A stretch of DNA of 64,000 nt, taken from contig CAJNDS010002224.1 of the NCBI GenBank assembly GCA_905221605.1, forward strand, positions 714,523 through 778,522, in the 5' to 3' direction. The notes beneath the pieces were generated by a model that saw only the letters and a list, made by a program, of their open reading frames with translations, had not been told where the DNA came from and ran no database searches. Shown here one piece after another: positions 40,701 to 55,700 of the stretch (positions are counted from its first letter, which is position 1; the number at the start of each line of letters is the position of its first letter). The translations under genes and the position numbers were made by a program. Origin of the DNA: Symbiodinium natans. Its lineage: Eukaryota; Sar; Dinophyceae; Suessiales; Symbiodiniaceae.

Positions 40701-43700
40701 CCCTAAATGACCCTTGTAAGGAAGACTTTTGTTATTCTAAACCCTAAACCCTAAACCGTAAACCCTAAACCCTAAACCCTCAACCCTCAACCCTCAACCC
40801 TAAACCCAAAACCCTAAACCCTAAACCGTAGCCAGCCTTCATCAGGACGAGCCCACAAGGCCAGACGGCCAGCTGCGCGGAGTTCAGGGACGTCCCCGTG
40901 AGAAACCTGGTTTGGGGTTTAGGGTTTAGGGTTTAGGGTTTAGGGCTTTTCGGGTGTGTTGCGCCGAGGGCGCCAGACTTTTGAGGGTTTGGGGTTTCGG
41001 ATATATGTAGGGTTTCGGATTTTTAGGGTTTGGGGTTTAGTGTTTCGGATGTTTAGGGTTTAGGGTTTGGGGTTTAGGATTCGCAGGGCGTAATGTTTTC
41101 AAGGACTATCATGCGCTTGTTTTTGGGTGAAAGACACAGGGCTGTAGAGTCTATAGCCAACTTCAGGTTCGCGTCCAGGGTTTGGGGTTTCGGGCTTTGG
41201 GTAGCTGAACCATTTGGGCAGGGAGTGTTTGCCTAACCCTAAACCCTAAACCCTCAACCCTCAACCCTAAACCCTAAACCCTAAACCCTAAAGCTTGGGA
41301 GCCTGTGATGACCCGAAACCCTAAACCCCGAGGGCAGAGGGTTCCTCTCCCCTTGTGTTCCTTAGCTTTTAGTTCGTTTATTTTATATCAAAAAAGGGGT
41401 TTAGGGTTTAGGGTTTAGGGTTTAGGGTTTAGGGTTTAGGGTTTAGGGTTTAGGGTTTAGGGTTTAGGGCTAGCCCGAGTCACCTACTCATGAGGCAGGC
41501 TCTTCCGCGCGAGTCCCGAACGCTGCGCATATGTACAGAAGCGACCGGCTATGAAGTTTACGTCTATGCAAAAGCGCGCCCCCAAAAACCCCAAACCAAA
41601 ACCTATAGAGAACTTGGCACCCTAGCAAGAATTATCATTTTAGCTGTTCCTTAGGGGTTATAGCAACCAACAAACTTAAAGACGTATTTCTAAACCCTAA
41701 ACCCTAAACCCTAAACCCTGAACCCTTTACCCTAAACCCTAAACCAGTAACCAAAAGATTGAAGTGCATGTCCAAGAACCCCAAACCAAAACCCTGAACT
41801 CAAAGATGCTCCGGCTCCCGACGCCAGCATCGCAGGTCGAAGCCCTAAACCCTAAACCCTAAACCCTGAACCCTGAAACCCTAAACCCTGAACCCTAAAC
41901 CCCAAAGTCCAAAGTCCAAAAGACCAAACCAAAACCCTAGAACCCGAAGACCCTAAACCCCAAAGGCCTCAAAACAACAAACGAACTTCACCCACGCCCT
42001 GAACAAGATCAGTCCCTAAACCCTAAACCCTAAACCCCATGAAGCCGAAGAACCGAAAGGTCGAGGGCTGGGCTCTGAAACTTCCAAACTTATGGGATTT
42101 GCTTTTGAAGGTTACATTTTGGTACTGGGTTCAAGGGTTTAGGGTTTAGGGTTTAGGGTTTAGGGTTTAGAGTTTGGGGTTTAGGGTTTAGGGGTCAGGG
42201 TTTGGGGTTTAAATCTTGGTACTCGGGTTTAGGGTTTACCAGGCTTTGGTGGAGCTTCCTTTAAGGGTGGTCAAGCCTCCGAAGCCGAAACGGTTTTTCG
42301 CAGCCCGGCAAGGAAAGACTTACTGTTGCTTAGTAGGGAATGAAGGAATGAGCTACCCTATATCCCCCTAGATCTACCCGTTAAGGGATTTCTATCGGGT
42401 ACCCTATATCCCCCTATATATACCCCTTTAAGGGATTTCTATAGGGTACCCTATATCCCCCTATATATACCCTATAAGGGATTTATATAGGGTACCTCCT
42501 TCCCTCATTCTCTGCTAACCAACAGTAAGAATAAGCCATCGACGGGGAGCAAGGCCAACATTGCAAAGGGCCCGGTGAAGAGACTGGGAGGAGGCTGGGT
42601 GCTTCGTCTGGTTTTCAGGGCTCAGCGTTAAGAGCTTGTGAAAAGCAAGCAGATTACAAGGTTTCTGGCATCTTACAGGGGGCTCTTACGGTTTATAGGG
42701 TGGAAAGGGGGCAGAGGATTTTATGGTAGGGTTTAGGGCGTTTGGGGGTTCAGGTTGTTAGGGGGCAAGCGGTGTTTAGGGTTTAAGGGTTTTGGGTTTA
42801 GAGTTATTGAGCTTTAAGGTTTCAGGTTCAAGCAACTGCAATTTGCTTAAGAACTTCCACAGTCTGTTTGAAAAGAAACATGTCAATCCGAATCCCTGGA
42901 ACAATATTTTGAAGTTTTTTATGTATTTATTTTGTTTTTTTTGGGTGGGCCTCTTAAGCAACTAGTAGTTTAAGGGTTTGAGGCTTTAAGGCTTTCAAAA
43001 TTTAGGGGGGCCCATGCCTCAAGGAACTTTACCTTGGACCCCCCAAGGTGGTACACTTTTGTGTTTGTGGTTTAGGTTTTAGGGTTTAGGGTTTAGGGTT
43101 TCGGGTTTAGGGTTTAGGGTTAGGGTTTAGGGTTTAGGGTTCCTTTTCAAGGGAATATGAGGGCCACATTATGTGTATATTGAGAAGAACCAGTAGGTTT
43201 ACAACCTCAGTGGTACGAGTCTTAACCGCCTGAAGCCCTAAGCCCTAAATCCTAAACCCTAAAACCAAAACCCTCAACCCTCAACCCTAAACCCTAAACC
43301 CTAAACCCTAAACCCTAAACCCTAAACCCCCCAAACCGAGGAGCTCGATGAGGTCCTGAAACGGAGATGGCAGCTTCAGCTTGCCATCGACCTTGACAAG
43401 CCTGGGAGCTCATGTATTCCCCTATATATAGGGTTTAGGGATTAGGGTTTAGGGTTTAGGGCTACTAACCCATGAGGAGCTGAAGGAGAGGGGGGTTTCG
43501 AGTTTAGGGGTAGGATTTGAAGCGTAGGGTGTGGGGTTTGGGGTTTAGGGTTTAGGGTTTAGGGTTTGGGGTTTAGGGTATCTAGACCCATCAGTAACCT
43601 AGGAATATTAAAAAAGGGCGCTACCCAAAAGAAGTAAGTAAGGGCCTACTCTGGGTCCTGGGGTATAGGGTTTAGGGTATAGGGTCTCGGGTGTAGGGCT

Positions 43701-46700
43701 TTGAGGCTTGAGTGTAGGGGCGGAGGGGGGAGGGGGGGCTAAGCTTTGGCTGGCCTCCCTAACTGGCTGGATTCTCCAGCGGGAAAAAGTTCAGGCTTGG
43801 GTTGTAACGGAAAAAATGAAAAACACTGTGGCAAAACACTACACATCCCCTCCGACCCCTAAACCCAAAAAGGGTTTAGGGGGGTTTAGGGTTTAGGGTT
43901 TAGGGTTTAGGGTTTAGGGTTTAGGGTTTAGGGTTTAGGGTTTAGGGTTTAGGGTTTAGGGTTCGGGTTTAGGGTTTAGGGTTTAGGGTTTAGGAATTCC
44001 CACGCCCCCAACCCAAAAAGGTCAAAGTGCGACGTGCGCAGAGTATGTCCCCAGCATCAAGCATGAGACATACTGTCGGTGATCTTTTCAGAAGTCCGGC
44101 AGAAGGGCGCCAAGGAGCGGGGCTAGGCAGTTCGTAAGGGATCTGCTAACTGTACTTGCTGTACCTATTCAGGCCTTCAACCAACAACACGCTAACCCTA
44201 AACCCTAAACCCTAAACCCTAAACCTGAACCCTAAACCCTAAACCCTAAACCCTAAACCCTAAACCCTAAACCCTAAACCCTAAACCCTAAACCCTAAAC
44301 CCTAAACCCTAAACCCTAAACCCTAAACCCTAAACCTTAAACCCTAAACCCTAAACCCTAAACCCTAAACCCTAAACCCTAAACCGCCGACGCGCGGCAT
44401 GCCACCCAGCGCCAGCTTGAAGACCAAGCCCAGGCAGGTCATGACGATCACCGGGTTCGTGGCCAAGTCCTTCTGGGTTTAGGGTCTAGGGTTTAGGGTT
44501 TGGGGTTTAGGGCGGTTTAGGGTTTAGGGTTTATTGGGTTTAGGGTTAGGGCTTTGGGCTTGGGGTTCGGGGTTTAGAGTTTAGGGTTTAGGGTTTGGGT
44601 TTAGGGTTTGAGGTTTATGGTTTAGGGTTTAGGGTTTGGGGTTTAGGGTTTATGGTTTAGGGTTTGGGGTTTAGGGTAGTTGCATGGTCCCTTAACATGG
44701 GACCTTAACAGGGGAGCCCTTTTGTACCCCTTATATACCTTATACAACCTAAGGGCCCATACTTCAGAACCCGTTTAAGGAGGTAGGGGACCATATTAAG
44801 TGCCCAAAAAGCTACCCTGAGAAAGTCCTCAGGAAGGTGTTGGGCTGGGTTTGGGGCTTTGGGGTTTAGGCTGCGAATTTAGGGCTTCGGAACTCTCAAC
44901 GCAGTGAGGTCCTACCTTCCACCCCTACAAGCATAACTTGCCGAAACTGCTGCGGAAAAAAAAACACTACTTTTAGGGACGCAAGTTCGCCTGGTTGAAC
45001 ACCTACATTATTAGCTACTTGGGGATCCCACCACGCCCAAAAAAACCCACCCTCAGCCCTATACTTATAAAAGCACCTAAAGCCCAGAGCCCCAAGCTCA
45101 AAGCCCTAAACCCTGAACGCGCAACCCTAAACCCCAAACCCTAATCCCTAGACCCCAAATCCTAAGCCCCAAATCCTAACTAACGTCAACTCCATCACCC
45201 ATAGTGCCTGAGCGTTGTCCTTACTGGCTGAGCTTTCTAGGGGGGGGGGGGGGGGGGGTCAGGAAAATTGTTAGGGGGGGTTTTAGGGTTTAGGGTGCAG
45301 GGTTTAGGGTGAAGGGGTCAGGGGTGAGGGGGGGCAGGGGTGAGGGGGGGCAAAGGAATAAGGGATTAGGGTTCAGGGTTGTTGCCTTTGCCCTTGAACG
45401 GCTTTGCAAGACCGACACATGCTCCACAAACCCTAGAACCCCCCCCCCCAAAAAAAAAAAAAACCTAAAAACCCAGCGCCCGAAAAAACACAAGAAAAAC
45501 CCTAACCCACAAAAAAAACGCGCCAAACCCTGAAAAAAAACATGTAAAACCCTGGAGGCCCTTTAAAAAAAGAAAGCACTGAACGCCCCGAGCCACCCAA
45601 AGGTGCGCCAAACCCAAAAAACCCCTGTTAAAAACCTAAACACTGAACCCTAAACCCTAAACCCTAAACCCTGAACCCTGAACCCTGAACCCTAAACCCA
45701 AAGGTGCTCCCCAAGTCGCGCGCAATATCGTCTGCATCACCTTCCAGGGCGACAGCTGAGCCTCGCTGGAGCTTCCTGAACGCCAACGGTCACGGTTTAG
45801 GGTTTAGGGTTTAGGGTTTAGGGTTTAGGGTTTAGGGTTTAGGGTTTAGGGTTTAGGGTTTAGGGTTTAGGGTTTAGGGTTTAGGGTTTAGGGTTTAGGG
45901 TTTAGGGTTTAGGGTCTAGGGTCTAGGGTCTAGGGTTTAGGGGGATTTAGGATGGTTTCGGGTTTAGGGTTTAGGGTGGAAGGTACGGTCAGGAAGGGCT
46001 TTACAGGGGTTAGGGTTAAGGGTTGCGGGTCTGGCTTCACAACCCCTTCAACCTGCAGATGGCCTTTCAAAGCACCGCCGATGGCAAAGGCAATCATCGT
46101 CAGGGGCACCTGGTATTCATCCTAGTCATCCTAGACCCTAAACCACAACAGGAAGATTGAACCCTAAACGGATATAAGTAAAGTATAAACAAAATACAAC
46201 ATATAAACGAATAAATAAATAAATATATATATATATATAGATATTGTTTATCTATCTATATATATATAAATACATATATACATAATATATATATATATAT
46301 AGTTATACATTCCTTTGTTTTTTGGGGTGTAAACCCCCTTACGAACCCTATAAAAAACCGAAAATCCCGCAGACTGTTGGGTTGTGGCGCAGAGGGACCC
46401 TGCAAGCACGAGATACTGAGGGCTCAGGGTTTGGGGGTACCAGAGATCTTGCAAAAAACCGGGGGGTATAGGTTTAGGGTTTAGGGTTTAGGGTTTAGGG
46501 TTTAGGGTTTAGGGTTTAGGGTTTAGGGTTTAGGGTTTTAGGGTTTTAGGGTTTTAGGGTTTTAGGGTTTAGGGTTTAGGGTTTAGGGTTTAGGGCCCCC
46601 CCCCCCCCCCCTGACACTGCACTCGGGGCGCAAAGACAAAGGAGCCCACCACAGCATTGCCCGCGATGTAGACCTTATGTTTTTGTTGTGGCATGTTGTC

Positions 46701-49700
46701 TGCTTAGCTTTGGAGTAGACCCTGGAAAAAAGTATATACTTTTTAGGTATAAGTAGCTATTATAGGAAGCCAGAACCAAAAAAGTATTAAAGTGTAGTAC
46801 TCCAAAACCCAGTTTGTTTTATGATTGTGATTGCTCTTGATATTCTCATGGTTGTTATGATTATTGGCATGTCTATTTTGTGATTTATTTTGATTCTCAA
46901 TTACATAAATATTTGTTCGGATATTCACCGCATCTTTCACACTCTATTATTGGTAAAGGAGTACCCCCGAATCTTTGTCTAGAAACACACCAGTCATGTA
47001 AAGTTATGTCTAGTTTATGTCCTTGATCTATTTCAAATAATTCGTTAAAAGAAAGACGTTTGTCAATTTTAACTTTAGAATTTTCCCGGACCATGGCACA
47101 TCGCCACCCCATGGCGGGCCCCACATCCCTGAAACAGGTGAGCTGTAAGAAAGTGTCTATTTGTACAATAATCTTTCTTTAGAAGGATTCGAATCATTTT
47201 TCTATTAAAAAAAAACAAAAAATTGTTTAAATGAAGAAAAAAATAACTTCTTTTCCTAAATGCAAACCTGCTTTTATTAGAATTTTAGGTTTTGTAACAC
47301 AAGCTATATCCATACCTGTTATTTTAAATGACAGACTCGAAGTAGGTAACATAAATCCAGAATTTGCCTCAGAATGGTTATACTGCTATAGCACTATGTT
47401 TCCGGGTGAGAATGAGCCGAAACTGCAAGAAAATGGCCGAAATACAGGTTTCGACCTGGACAAGGTTCGAGCACAAGAACCCCCAAAGACCCAAGAGAAT
47501 ACGAGAGGCCGATGGCTCTTCTGTCAGTGTTGTGTTTGTTGTGTGGTTGCTCGTGGATACCCTGCATCCATTTGATCTAAACAAAGAATTTTATATTTTT
47601 TACTTTTGCACCACAACCAGATTTCAAATCGTTTTCATTCAAAATATTACTTAAATTGAAAGAAAGCAGATTACAAGTATGATAAAGATGTTTCTTACCG
47701 TTGTCACAAGAACCAAAATTAGTGAACAACTGTTGACACAAATTACCACTTAATATTTTTCCATCGTTTATAGTAGTTGGTTGATTTGTTGGTCTTTTAG
47801 TTGGGTACCCCGTTGGTTTTGCAGTTGGTTTATCAGGTGGTGCATATGTGTCATGCTGTGAAAAACACTGCACATTTGGACTTAAATAACATCCACGAGA
47901 TGTCAAGCAACCTGGCCTGATACCATAACAAACTGTTCCTGTAATCAACCTATATATTTCATGTTCAAATTCACTTTTTTATCACCTACATTTTGAAGTT
48001 TATTTTCATCTTCAATGGTTGGACCAGATAATATGTTACTATCTTTTTGTTAACGTTCAATTCTTTGAAATACTTTTTAAACTTGCTTTCACTCGTGTTT
48101 AGGTTTCTATATTTCCCTTCTAATTTATCAGTAAAATAGTCATATATTTTCGATTTGAATTTACTGTGAATTCGAAGCCCATGTATAACATATGTGTAAA
48201 CCATTTTGTGGAACTCAATTCGTTTCACATTCATTATCAATTAAACAGAAAAAATGAGAAATGATATTGATCTTTATCAATTAGTGATTTATATGTTTTA
48301 TTTGTGTGAGCGAGCGTGTAGTGATTAGACCACTCCTGCGGGTCACACTTGAGCTCGCCGCGAGTCGTTTGGAGCTTGTGGATGCTGTAGTTGCTGTCTG
48401 GAAGGTCTGGATTCTGCAGTAGTAAGTACGTGACATATGAACATGTATGAGCTCAGAGGTTTTGTGTCTAAACCCTAAACCCTAAACCCTAAACCCTAAA
48501 CCCTAAACCCTAAACCCTAAACCCTAAACCCTAAACCCTAAACCCGGGGAGGCTTTGTGGGTGTAGTGCATGCGGCTAGTGTGGGTTGAGGGCTGCGCCA
48601 AGAGAAGCTCAGGCTATGGCCTGTGGACCGAGGACCCTGCAAATAAGAGTCCTTCTGTACAGTCCCAAAACCCTAAACCCTAAACCCCAAACCCCAAACC
48701 CTAAACCCTAAACCCTGTGTCCAAAAAGGCTTCCAGATCGCGCAACACAGCTATATAGCGGCGTGCTCACCAAATGGGGAATCCTTGGGCCTTAAAGTTC
48801 CTCCTATTTAGGGACTTTAAGGCCCAGGTACATAATAATACGGTACATGGACCCTTAGGGTTAAGGATTCGGGGATTGTAGAGTTCATAGGGTTCACAGC
48901 ATCCTGTTTAGGGCTTGGAGTTGAGGGTTTAGACTTTATAAGCTCTAGAGTTTTCTCTAAGCTTTGGAGTTTAGCATTGAGGGTGTAGGGCTCAGCTTTT
49001 GAGGGGTGTAGGGTTTAGGGTTTAGGGTTTAGGGTTTAGGGTCAGGTCGAGGGTCATCCATGCCATAGGTATCCCCGTACAGGGCATCGATGACTGGGAA
49101 GCCAATGGCGAAGTCATTGGAGGCGACCTCGGGAGGAGGAACAAAGGCTCTGCCGGTTTGGGGTTGTTAGGGTTTAGGGTTTAGGGTTTAGGGTTTGGGG
49201 TTTAGGGTTTAGGGCTAGGGTTTAGGGTTTGGGGCTTATGGTTTAAAGGGTTTGGGTGTTTCAGGGTTTGCCCTGAACCCCACGGAGTCCTCAACCCGCT
49301 ATCCTCATGTCCCTATGATCTCGATTATCCTGTTCATGCCAAGAACCCTAAACCCTAAACTCGGCTATCCCTAAGAGACCCATGCCTCAAAAGTCCGGCC
49401 CAGGGCCCCGTGTAGGGTCTCCTAAATATACAGGGCCACATCATAGCAGGAAGGTTTAGGGTTTAGGGTTTAGGGTTTAGGGTTTAGGGTTTAGGGTTTA
49501 GGGTTTAGGGTTTAGGGGGTTTATAGGCCTTCCAGGATGCACACAATCAACCCCGAACCACAAGTTCCCCAAACCCTGTAGACCCCAAACTCCTCATGAG
49601 AGCCTACTCTGGTTGCTAGCCCTAAACCCTAAACCCTAAACCCGAAACCCTAAACCCTAAACCCTACAGTGTACCCCTGCAGAGCTATTTTCGGAAACTC

Positions 49701-52700
49701 CTCTGGCCCTCTGCTGTCTGGGAACGGCAAAGAACGCAAAGACCGAAGCAGTCAAAATGCGCTGCCCGGCAGACCTGCCACTCGGTCCATAAGTCGTTAG
49801 GGACCTGGGGTTTAGGGTTTAGGGTTTAGGGTTTAGGGTTTAGGGTTCGTGGGCTTTCTTGGTTTACAAGATACCAGAGACTCCGATGCACCTTCTGAGG
49901 AAAAACATGGAACTTGCATCTGCCTCAAGAACTACATAATTACGTGATACTGAAGACTTGTGGTGGACTTTCGATTTTTGATGACTTTATGATTCCAGAA
50001 GCCTTCGCCCCTTGGCTCAACAAGTATCTGCAACACCTGAAACAGGATCGAAGAGCTACTTAAGAGAACGCCCCCCCCCCCCCCCCCCAACAAAAAAAAG
50101 TAGCATGGAGATATTTCTTCCTTGCAAAGGTAATGTGGGATGATTATAACGTATGTCATCAGGGTTCTTAAGCACATAGTAGGTAGGGCCTCTTGGCACC
50201 CCGAAGCCCTAAACCCTAAACCCTAAACCCTAAACCCTAAACCCTAAACCCTAAACCCTAAACCCTAAACCCTAAACCCTAAACCCTAAACCCTAAACCC
50301 TAACCCTAAACCCTAAACGCCCTAAACTAAGAGCCCCCGGTGCGACAGGGAAAACCCGGAAGGCGTGAGAACCTATTTAAGCCCTGAGCCCTAGCCGAAG
50401 AGTCCTTACCCTTCCGGGTTTAGGGTTTAGGGTTTAGTTTAGGGTTAAGGGTTTAGGCCTTCAATGCACAACTTCTGGTCGCTGCTCTGACGAGCTCCGC
50501 ACTTGCGCAAAGATCGGACCCGGTTTAGGGTTTAGGGTTCAGGGTTTAGGGTTTAGGGGTTAGGGTTTAGGGTTTAGGGTTTAGGCAAAACCAAGTCCGG
50601 CCGTGCCACGAACTCACCATCTAGTGACTGTGACTGGCCCTCCCAGGCCCGTGGCGTCCGAAGTGATGTAACCCCGAATCGCGGGACGTCTTGGCTCGGG
50701 ATACCAAGGCAACATCACAGGCATGTTTTAGGGTTTAGGGTTCATGGTTTAGGGCTAGGGTTTAGGGCTTAGGGCTTAGGGCTTAGGGCTTAGGGCTTAG
50801 GGCTTAGGGCTTAGGGCTTAGGGTTTAGGGTTTAGGGTTTAGGGTTTAGGGCTTAAAGTTCAGGGCATACACACCCGTGTTAGCCCGAACTTTCGGGTGC
50901 TTCGTCTGGTCACTTGGGTTAGGGGTTTGGGGGGGTTTTCCAAGTGTATCAACATGGCTCTATACCCCTACATCAAAGGGTGTTCTGCACCATTACCGTG
51001 GGTAGTCTGAGCTACCCTGTACCCTGTACCCTAAACCCTAAACCCTAGACCCGAAACCCGAAACCCCAAACCCTAAACCCTAAACCCTAAACCCCAAACC
51101 CTAAACCCTAAACCCCAAAATTTCGGGTCTGGAGCTGAGGGTCTCGAACCCCTGGCCTGCTTGGCTTGTAGGCAAGGAAGGCCAGCAGCCACGTGAGGAC
51201 CTGCACGTCATAGGGATTCGGGGTTTAGGGGCTTCGGGTTTCGGGGTTTAGGGGTTAGGGCTTTAGGGCTTCGGGGTTTGGGGTTTAGGGTTGGGGGTCT
51301 AGGGTTTAGGGTTTAGGCCTCCGGCTAGCTTCTAGGGCTTGTAGTGTTTGTAGGGTTTAGGGTTTAGGGGCTTAGCGGCCTCTGGGTTTCCTGAGCCCTG
51401 TACAACCCCTCTGTAGCTTCAAAAGCAATGTTAAGGTGTTAACCCTTGGGTTGAGGGCTTATGTAGATTTCGGGATAAGGGTTCGGGGTTTAGGGGTTAG
51501 GGTCTAGGGTTTAGGGCTTAGGGCCCTAAGCCGGACGTAGGGTCATGCAACGTGTGACATCCTACTACATGGTGCGCGGCGTGTTCACGCCCCTACAACG
51601 GGAAGCATGTTTTGGGGAAGGGGGGTTCAGGAAACACTGGCAGGCGTGGGTTATTCATGAAGTAGAGTCATTTTGGTGATTTGGAGGAGGGCCCTCTCAC
51701 ACTACTGGGTTTTTTTTGTCAGATAGGAGTTTGATGGCAGCAACAGGATTATGATGGCAGGGCGGCTTGCGGAGGGGCATGTCCGGAAGTCATCAGGGCA
51801 GTGACTTTTTTTTTAAACACTGTAAATACCAGTGTTTTGGGCATGGTCGCCAAAGGCAAGGACGCTTGTGAATGCTTTTCTTGTTCCACATCCTTCCGCA
51901 GTATGTTGTACAAGCGGCGGAAATGCTGTAAATACCAGTGTTTTTGGGCGTAAACACCAGTGTTTTGGGCATGGTCGCAAAAGGCATGGACGCTTGTGAC
52001 AACGTGTCTTGTTCCACAACCTTGCACGGTGGGTTGTACAAACTGGGAAAACGCTGTAAATACCAGTGTTTTGGGCGTGGATGCAATATGAATGATGTTC
52101 TTATCCCCCCCCCACCCCCACCCCCCCCACCCACCCCCCCCCCCCCCAAACCCGCAAGGAAAGAGGAAATGCCTGAGCAAGTGCTGAAAAAAGTAGGGGC
52201 GGGAACCCGCCGCGTTCCTACTACATGGCCGCTTTGACTTGCTGCTGCGTCTCTTGACCGTGCATTCTCGGCTACTGGAACCCCGCCCCCAAATCAACCT
52301 AAACTCCACATCCACATCCACATCCGCAAAACCCTGATCAAGTGGAGAGGCCGACAATCCGAAACAACACTGAAGCCTAACCCTAAACTCTAAATCCAGA
52401 ACCCAGAACCCAGAACCCCAAACCCCAAACCCTAAACCCTAAACCCGAAACCCTAAACCTTGAAGACCTAGGTGGCCAGCTGGGAACCCAAAACCCTAAA
52501 CCCTGAAACGGGGCCACCTGTCGTGCCTCTTCTTCACACCTACCCCGAACCTTAAACCCTCAAGCCGCATCCGCTGGGTGCAACAGGGGTGTGGAGTACC
52601 CCGTACAGAGGGTTTAGGGTTGAGGGTTTAGGGTTTGGTTACCTACCCAGCTCAGAAGGCCGGCCCTAGACAATGGAAAGCCAGGCCGCCATCACAGAGA

Positions 52701-55700
52701 TCTTGCCTAGGCTGCATGCAGCAATTACCTGGCGAGAGGTCGCCGAAGAGTTGAGCAGGACGACGGTTAGCGTTTAGGGTTGAGGGTCTAGGGCTAGGGT
52801 TCAGGGCTGGACTAAACCCTTGCACCCCACATGCCTTGCATCCGTACAGATGATGATGCATCCGTTTGCAACGGGAAGGGGAGGCAAGAACACCCCCACA
52901 TGCCTTACTCAGGGTTACCCCCCCCCCCCCCCCCCCCCCCCCACAACCCTGAACCCCAAAACCCCAAACCCCAAACCCTAAACCCTAAACCCTAGACAAG
53001 AAAACGGCTTTTGGATTCTTAAGCTAGGCATCCTTTACCCCGAGACCCCAACATCCAAAAACCTGAACCCTAACTTCAAAGTGCCCTGTGCGCCCACAAC
53101 CCACAAGGGTTAGGGTTTAGGGTTTAGGGTTTAGGGTTTAGGGTTTAGGGTTTAGGGTTTAGGGTTTAGGGTTTAGGGTTTAGGGTTTAGGGTTTAGGGT
53201 TTAGGGTTTAGGGTTTAGGGTTTAGGGGTTAGGGGTTAGGGTTTAGGGAACCCCCAAACCCCACACCCTGCGAGTACAGGGATCAATGACGATTCCATCG
53301 CAAATGGTTCGACGTCAGGACTCCGGACCACTACAAGGCTGACGGTCTCTAACCTTAACCCCTCAACCACCCAAAATCCTAAACCCTCAACCCCGAAACC
53401 CCAAACCCCGAACGCTAAACGGAAATGAATAGCCCCATGTGCTGATTCAAAAACATTGGCTGTTTCACTTGTATGGAACGGATTGACAAACCCCAAGCCC
53501 GAAACGCCAAACCCCAAACCTCAAACCCTGAACCCCAAAACCCAAAACCTAAACCCCAACCCCTAAACCCTCGCACCCTAAGCCTTAAACCCTAAACCCT
53601 AAACACGAAAACCCCAAACCCTAAACCCTAAACCCCAAACCCTTCGAGTGGGGAGCTCCCCGGGTCTGTCTTCCAAGGCGCAGAGAAGTGGATCGAACCC
53701 AGCTCTGCAGTAGCAATGGTGTTGAAGATTAAGAGCGGAAAGGCAATCCTTCGCGGGTTTAGGGTTTAGGGTTTAGGGTTTAGGGTTTAGGGTTTAGGGT
53801 TTAGGGTTTAGGGTTTAGGGTTTAGGGTTTAGGGTTCAAGGTTTAGGGTTGGGATGTTCCCCCTTGTACTAACAGTCCTTACTAGGGATCAGAGTACCCC
53901 CTGTTAGAATCCTTGTTAAGGACTGTTTGTAGTATAAGGGGGGAGCATCACAAGTTTCGGGTATAGTAGGGTTCAGTAGGGTTTAGGAGGGCTTAGGGTA
54001 GAGTAGGGTTTAGGGTATAGTAGGGTTTAGGGCCCTAAACCCGCAACTCTTAAAAAAACCCTAAGCCCTAAACCCTAAACCCTAAACCATAAACCCTAAG
54101 CCCTAAACCCTAAACCCTAAACCCCAAACCCTAAACCCTAAACCCTAAACCCTACACCCTAACCGGCATGGTAGGGTTCAGTAGGGTTTAGCAGGGCTTT
54201 GTCGGGTTTAGCAGGGTTTGCCACGGGCTTAGAAACTGCAGCGCCTGAGAAGTCGCCTGCATGAGCCGGAGGCTCCCACCCAAAGGCCTAAACCCGTTTA
54301 TTGAAACTATTAAGGGTTCAGGTCCGGGGAAAGTTTCGAGGAGTTTCGAGGAGCTTTTGTTCTGGATTTTTTCTTAAGAGCTTCAAGTTACATGGGCTTG
54401 AGGGTTTAGGGTTAAGGGTTAGCAGGGTTTGCAGGGTTTGCAGGGTTTCGGGCTTTCAGGTTAGGGTTTTTCCGGTTCAGGGTTTAGGCTTTCAGGTTTG
54501 TGGACCTTAGGGACGTTGCGATTTGAGAACCCAGGACCTTCTTTCTTGGGAGGTATCCGTACCTCGTATCGGAGGTGCCTACACTCTTTGGAGGGATTAG
54601 GGTTTAGGGTTTAGGGTTTAGGGTTTAGGATTATGGTTTAGGGTTTAGGGTTTAGGGTCTTAAGGTTTCTCGATCTCTCTGCAATCAAGCGTCGAGCCAA
54701 CGAAGAAGCCCATGCCTTTGACGTCACCCTCTTCTGGGATGATCAGCTTCCTTGCGCCCCATGCCCTCAATCCCTGAGGGAACCCGAACCCTAAACCCGA
54801 ATTGCTAAACCCTAAACCCTAAACCCTAAACCCTAAACCCTAAACCCTAAACCCTAAACCCTAAACCCTAAACTCTAAACCCTAAACCTACAACAAGTAT
54901 CCTTAAACCTTGCCCTGAAGCCTATATGGGGGGGAGGGGGTGAAGCAGGCGTGGGGGGGTCCCTTTCTTGCCACTGTAGTCTGAGGGCAGTTTCATGGGC
55001 CCTGAGGATGGTCCCTAACTGCCTAAACCCTAAACCCTAAACCCTAAACCCTAAACCCTAAACTTTTTATGGGCTATTAATTTGTGTAGGGCATGTAGAA
55101 GAGCTGGCAGCCTACACTCTCAACCCCAACCAATCCAAGGCCCTAGCCCCTACATGAACCCTAAACCCTCCAAAACAGGCCAAGTTGTCCTCAAAAGGAA
55201 AAACGAAACAAACTCAAAACACACAGACTCAGCAACAACATAGAGAACACAGAGCAGTTCTCAATGCATATACGGAGAATAAGAGGACGAACGGACCAAT
55301 TGTTCATCCTAAGCAAAGTGGCATTGCTTGGATTAAATGAGGGGCCCTCTTTTGCCAAAGATATGTCGGTTCCTAAGCCCCTAGCCCTAAGCCCTAAACA
55401 CCAGCTGTCTTAAGCAGGAGTAAGAGTAGAGAGTGAGGACGGAGAGGGCTGCAAAACCCTAAACCCTAAACCCTCAACCCTCAACCCTCAACCCTAAACC
55501 CCTAAACCCTAAACCCTAAACCCTAAACCCTTGCAAGCCCCAAAGAAAATCAAGACCTAGGCCATGGGCCTCCAATGTTTAGGGCTTCTTGGTGTCGGGT
55601 TTAGGGTTCAGGGTGTTTAGGGTCTAGGGTCCAAGTAGTAGGTCCTCTGGTTAAGACTTCAGGCCCAGGGTGTACCCCTCTTAACCCTAAACCCTAAACC

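Noticed and set aside
51749-52357. Longest ORF (202 codons, minus)
   Set aside because: It runs over a 130-base tandem repeat and a poly-C tract. The repeated HWYLQ/CPKHW pattern in different frames is a shadow of the DNA repeat.
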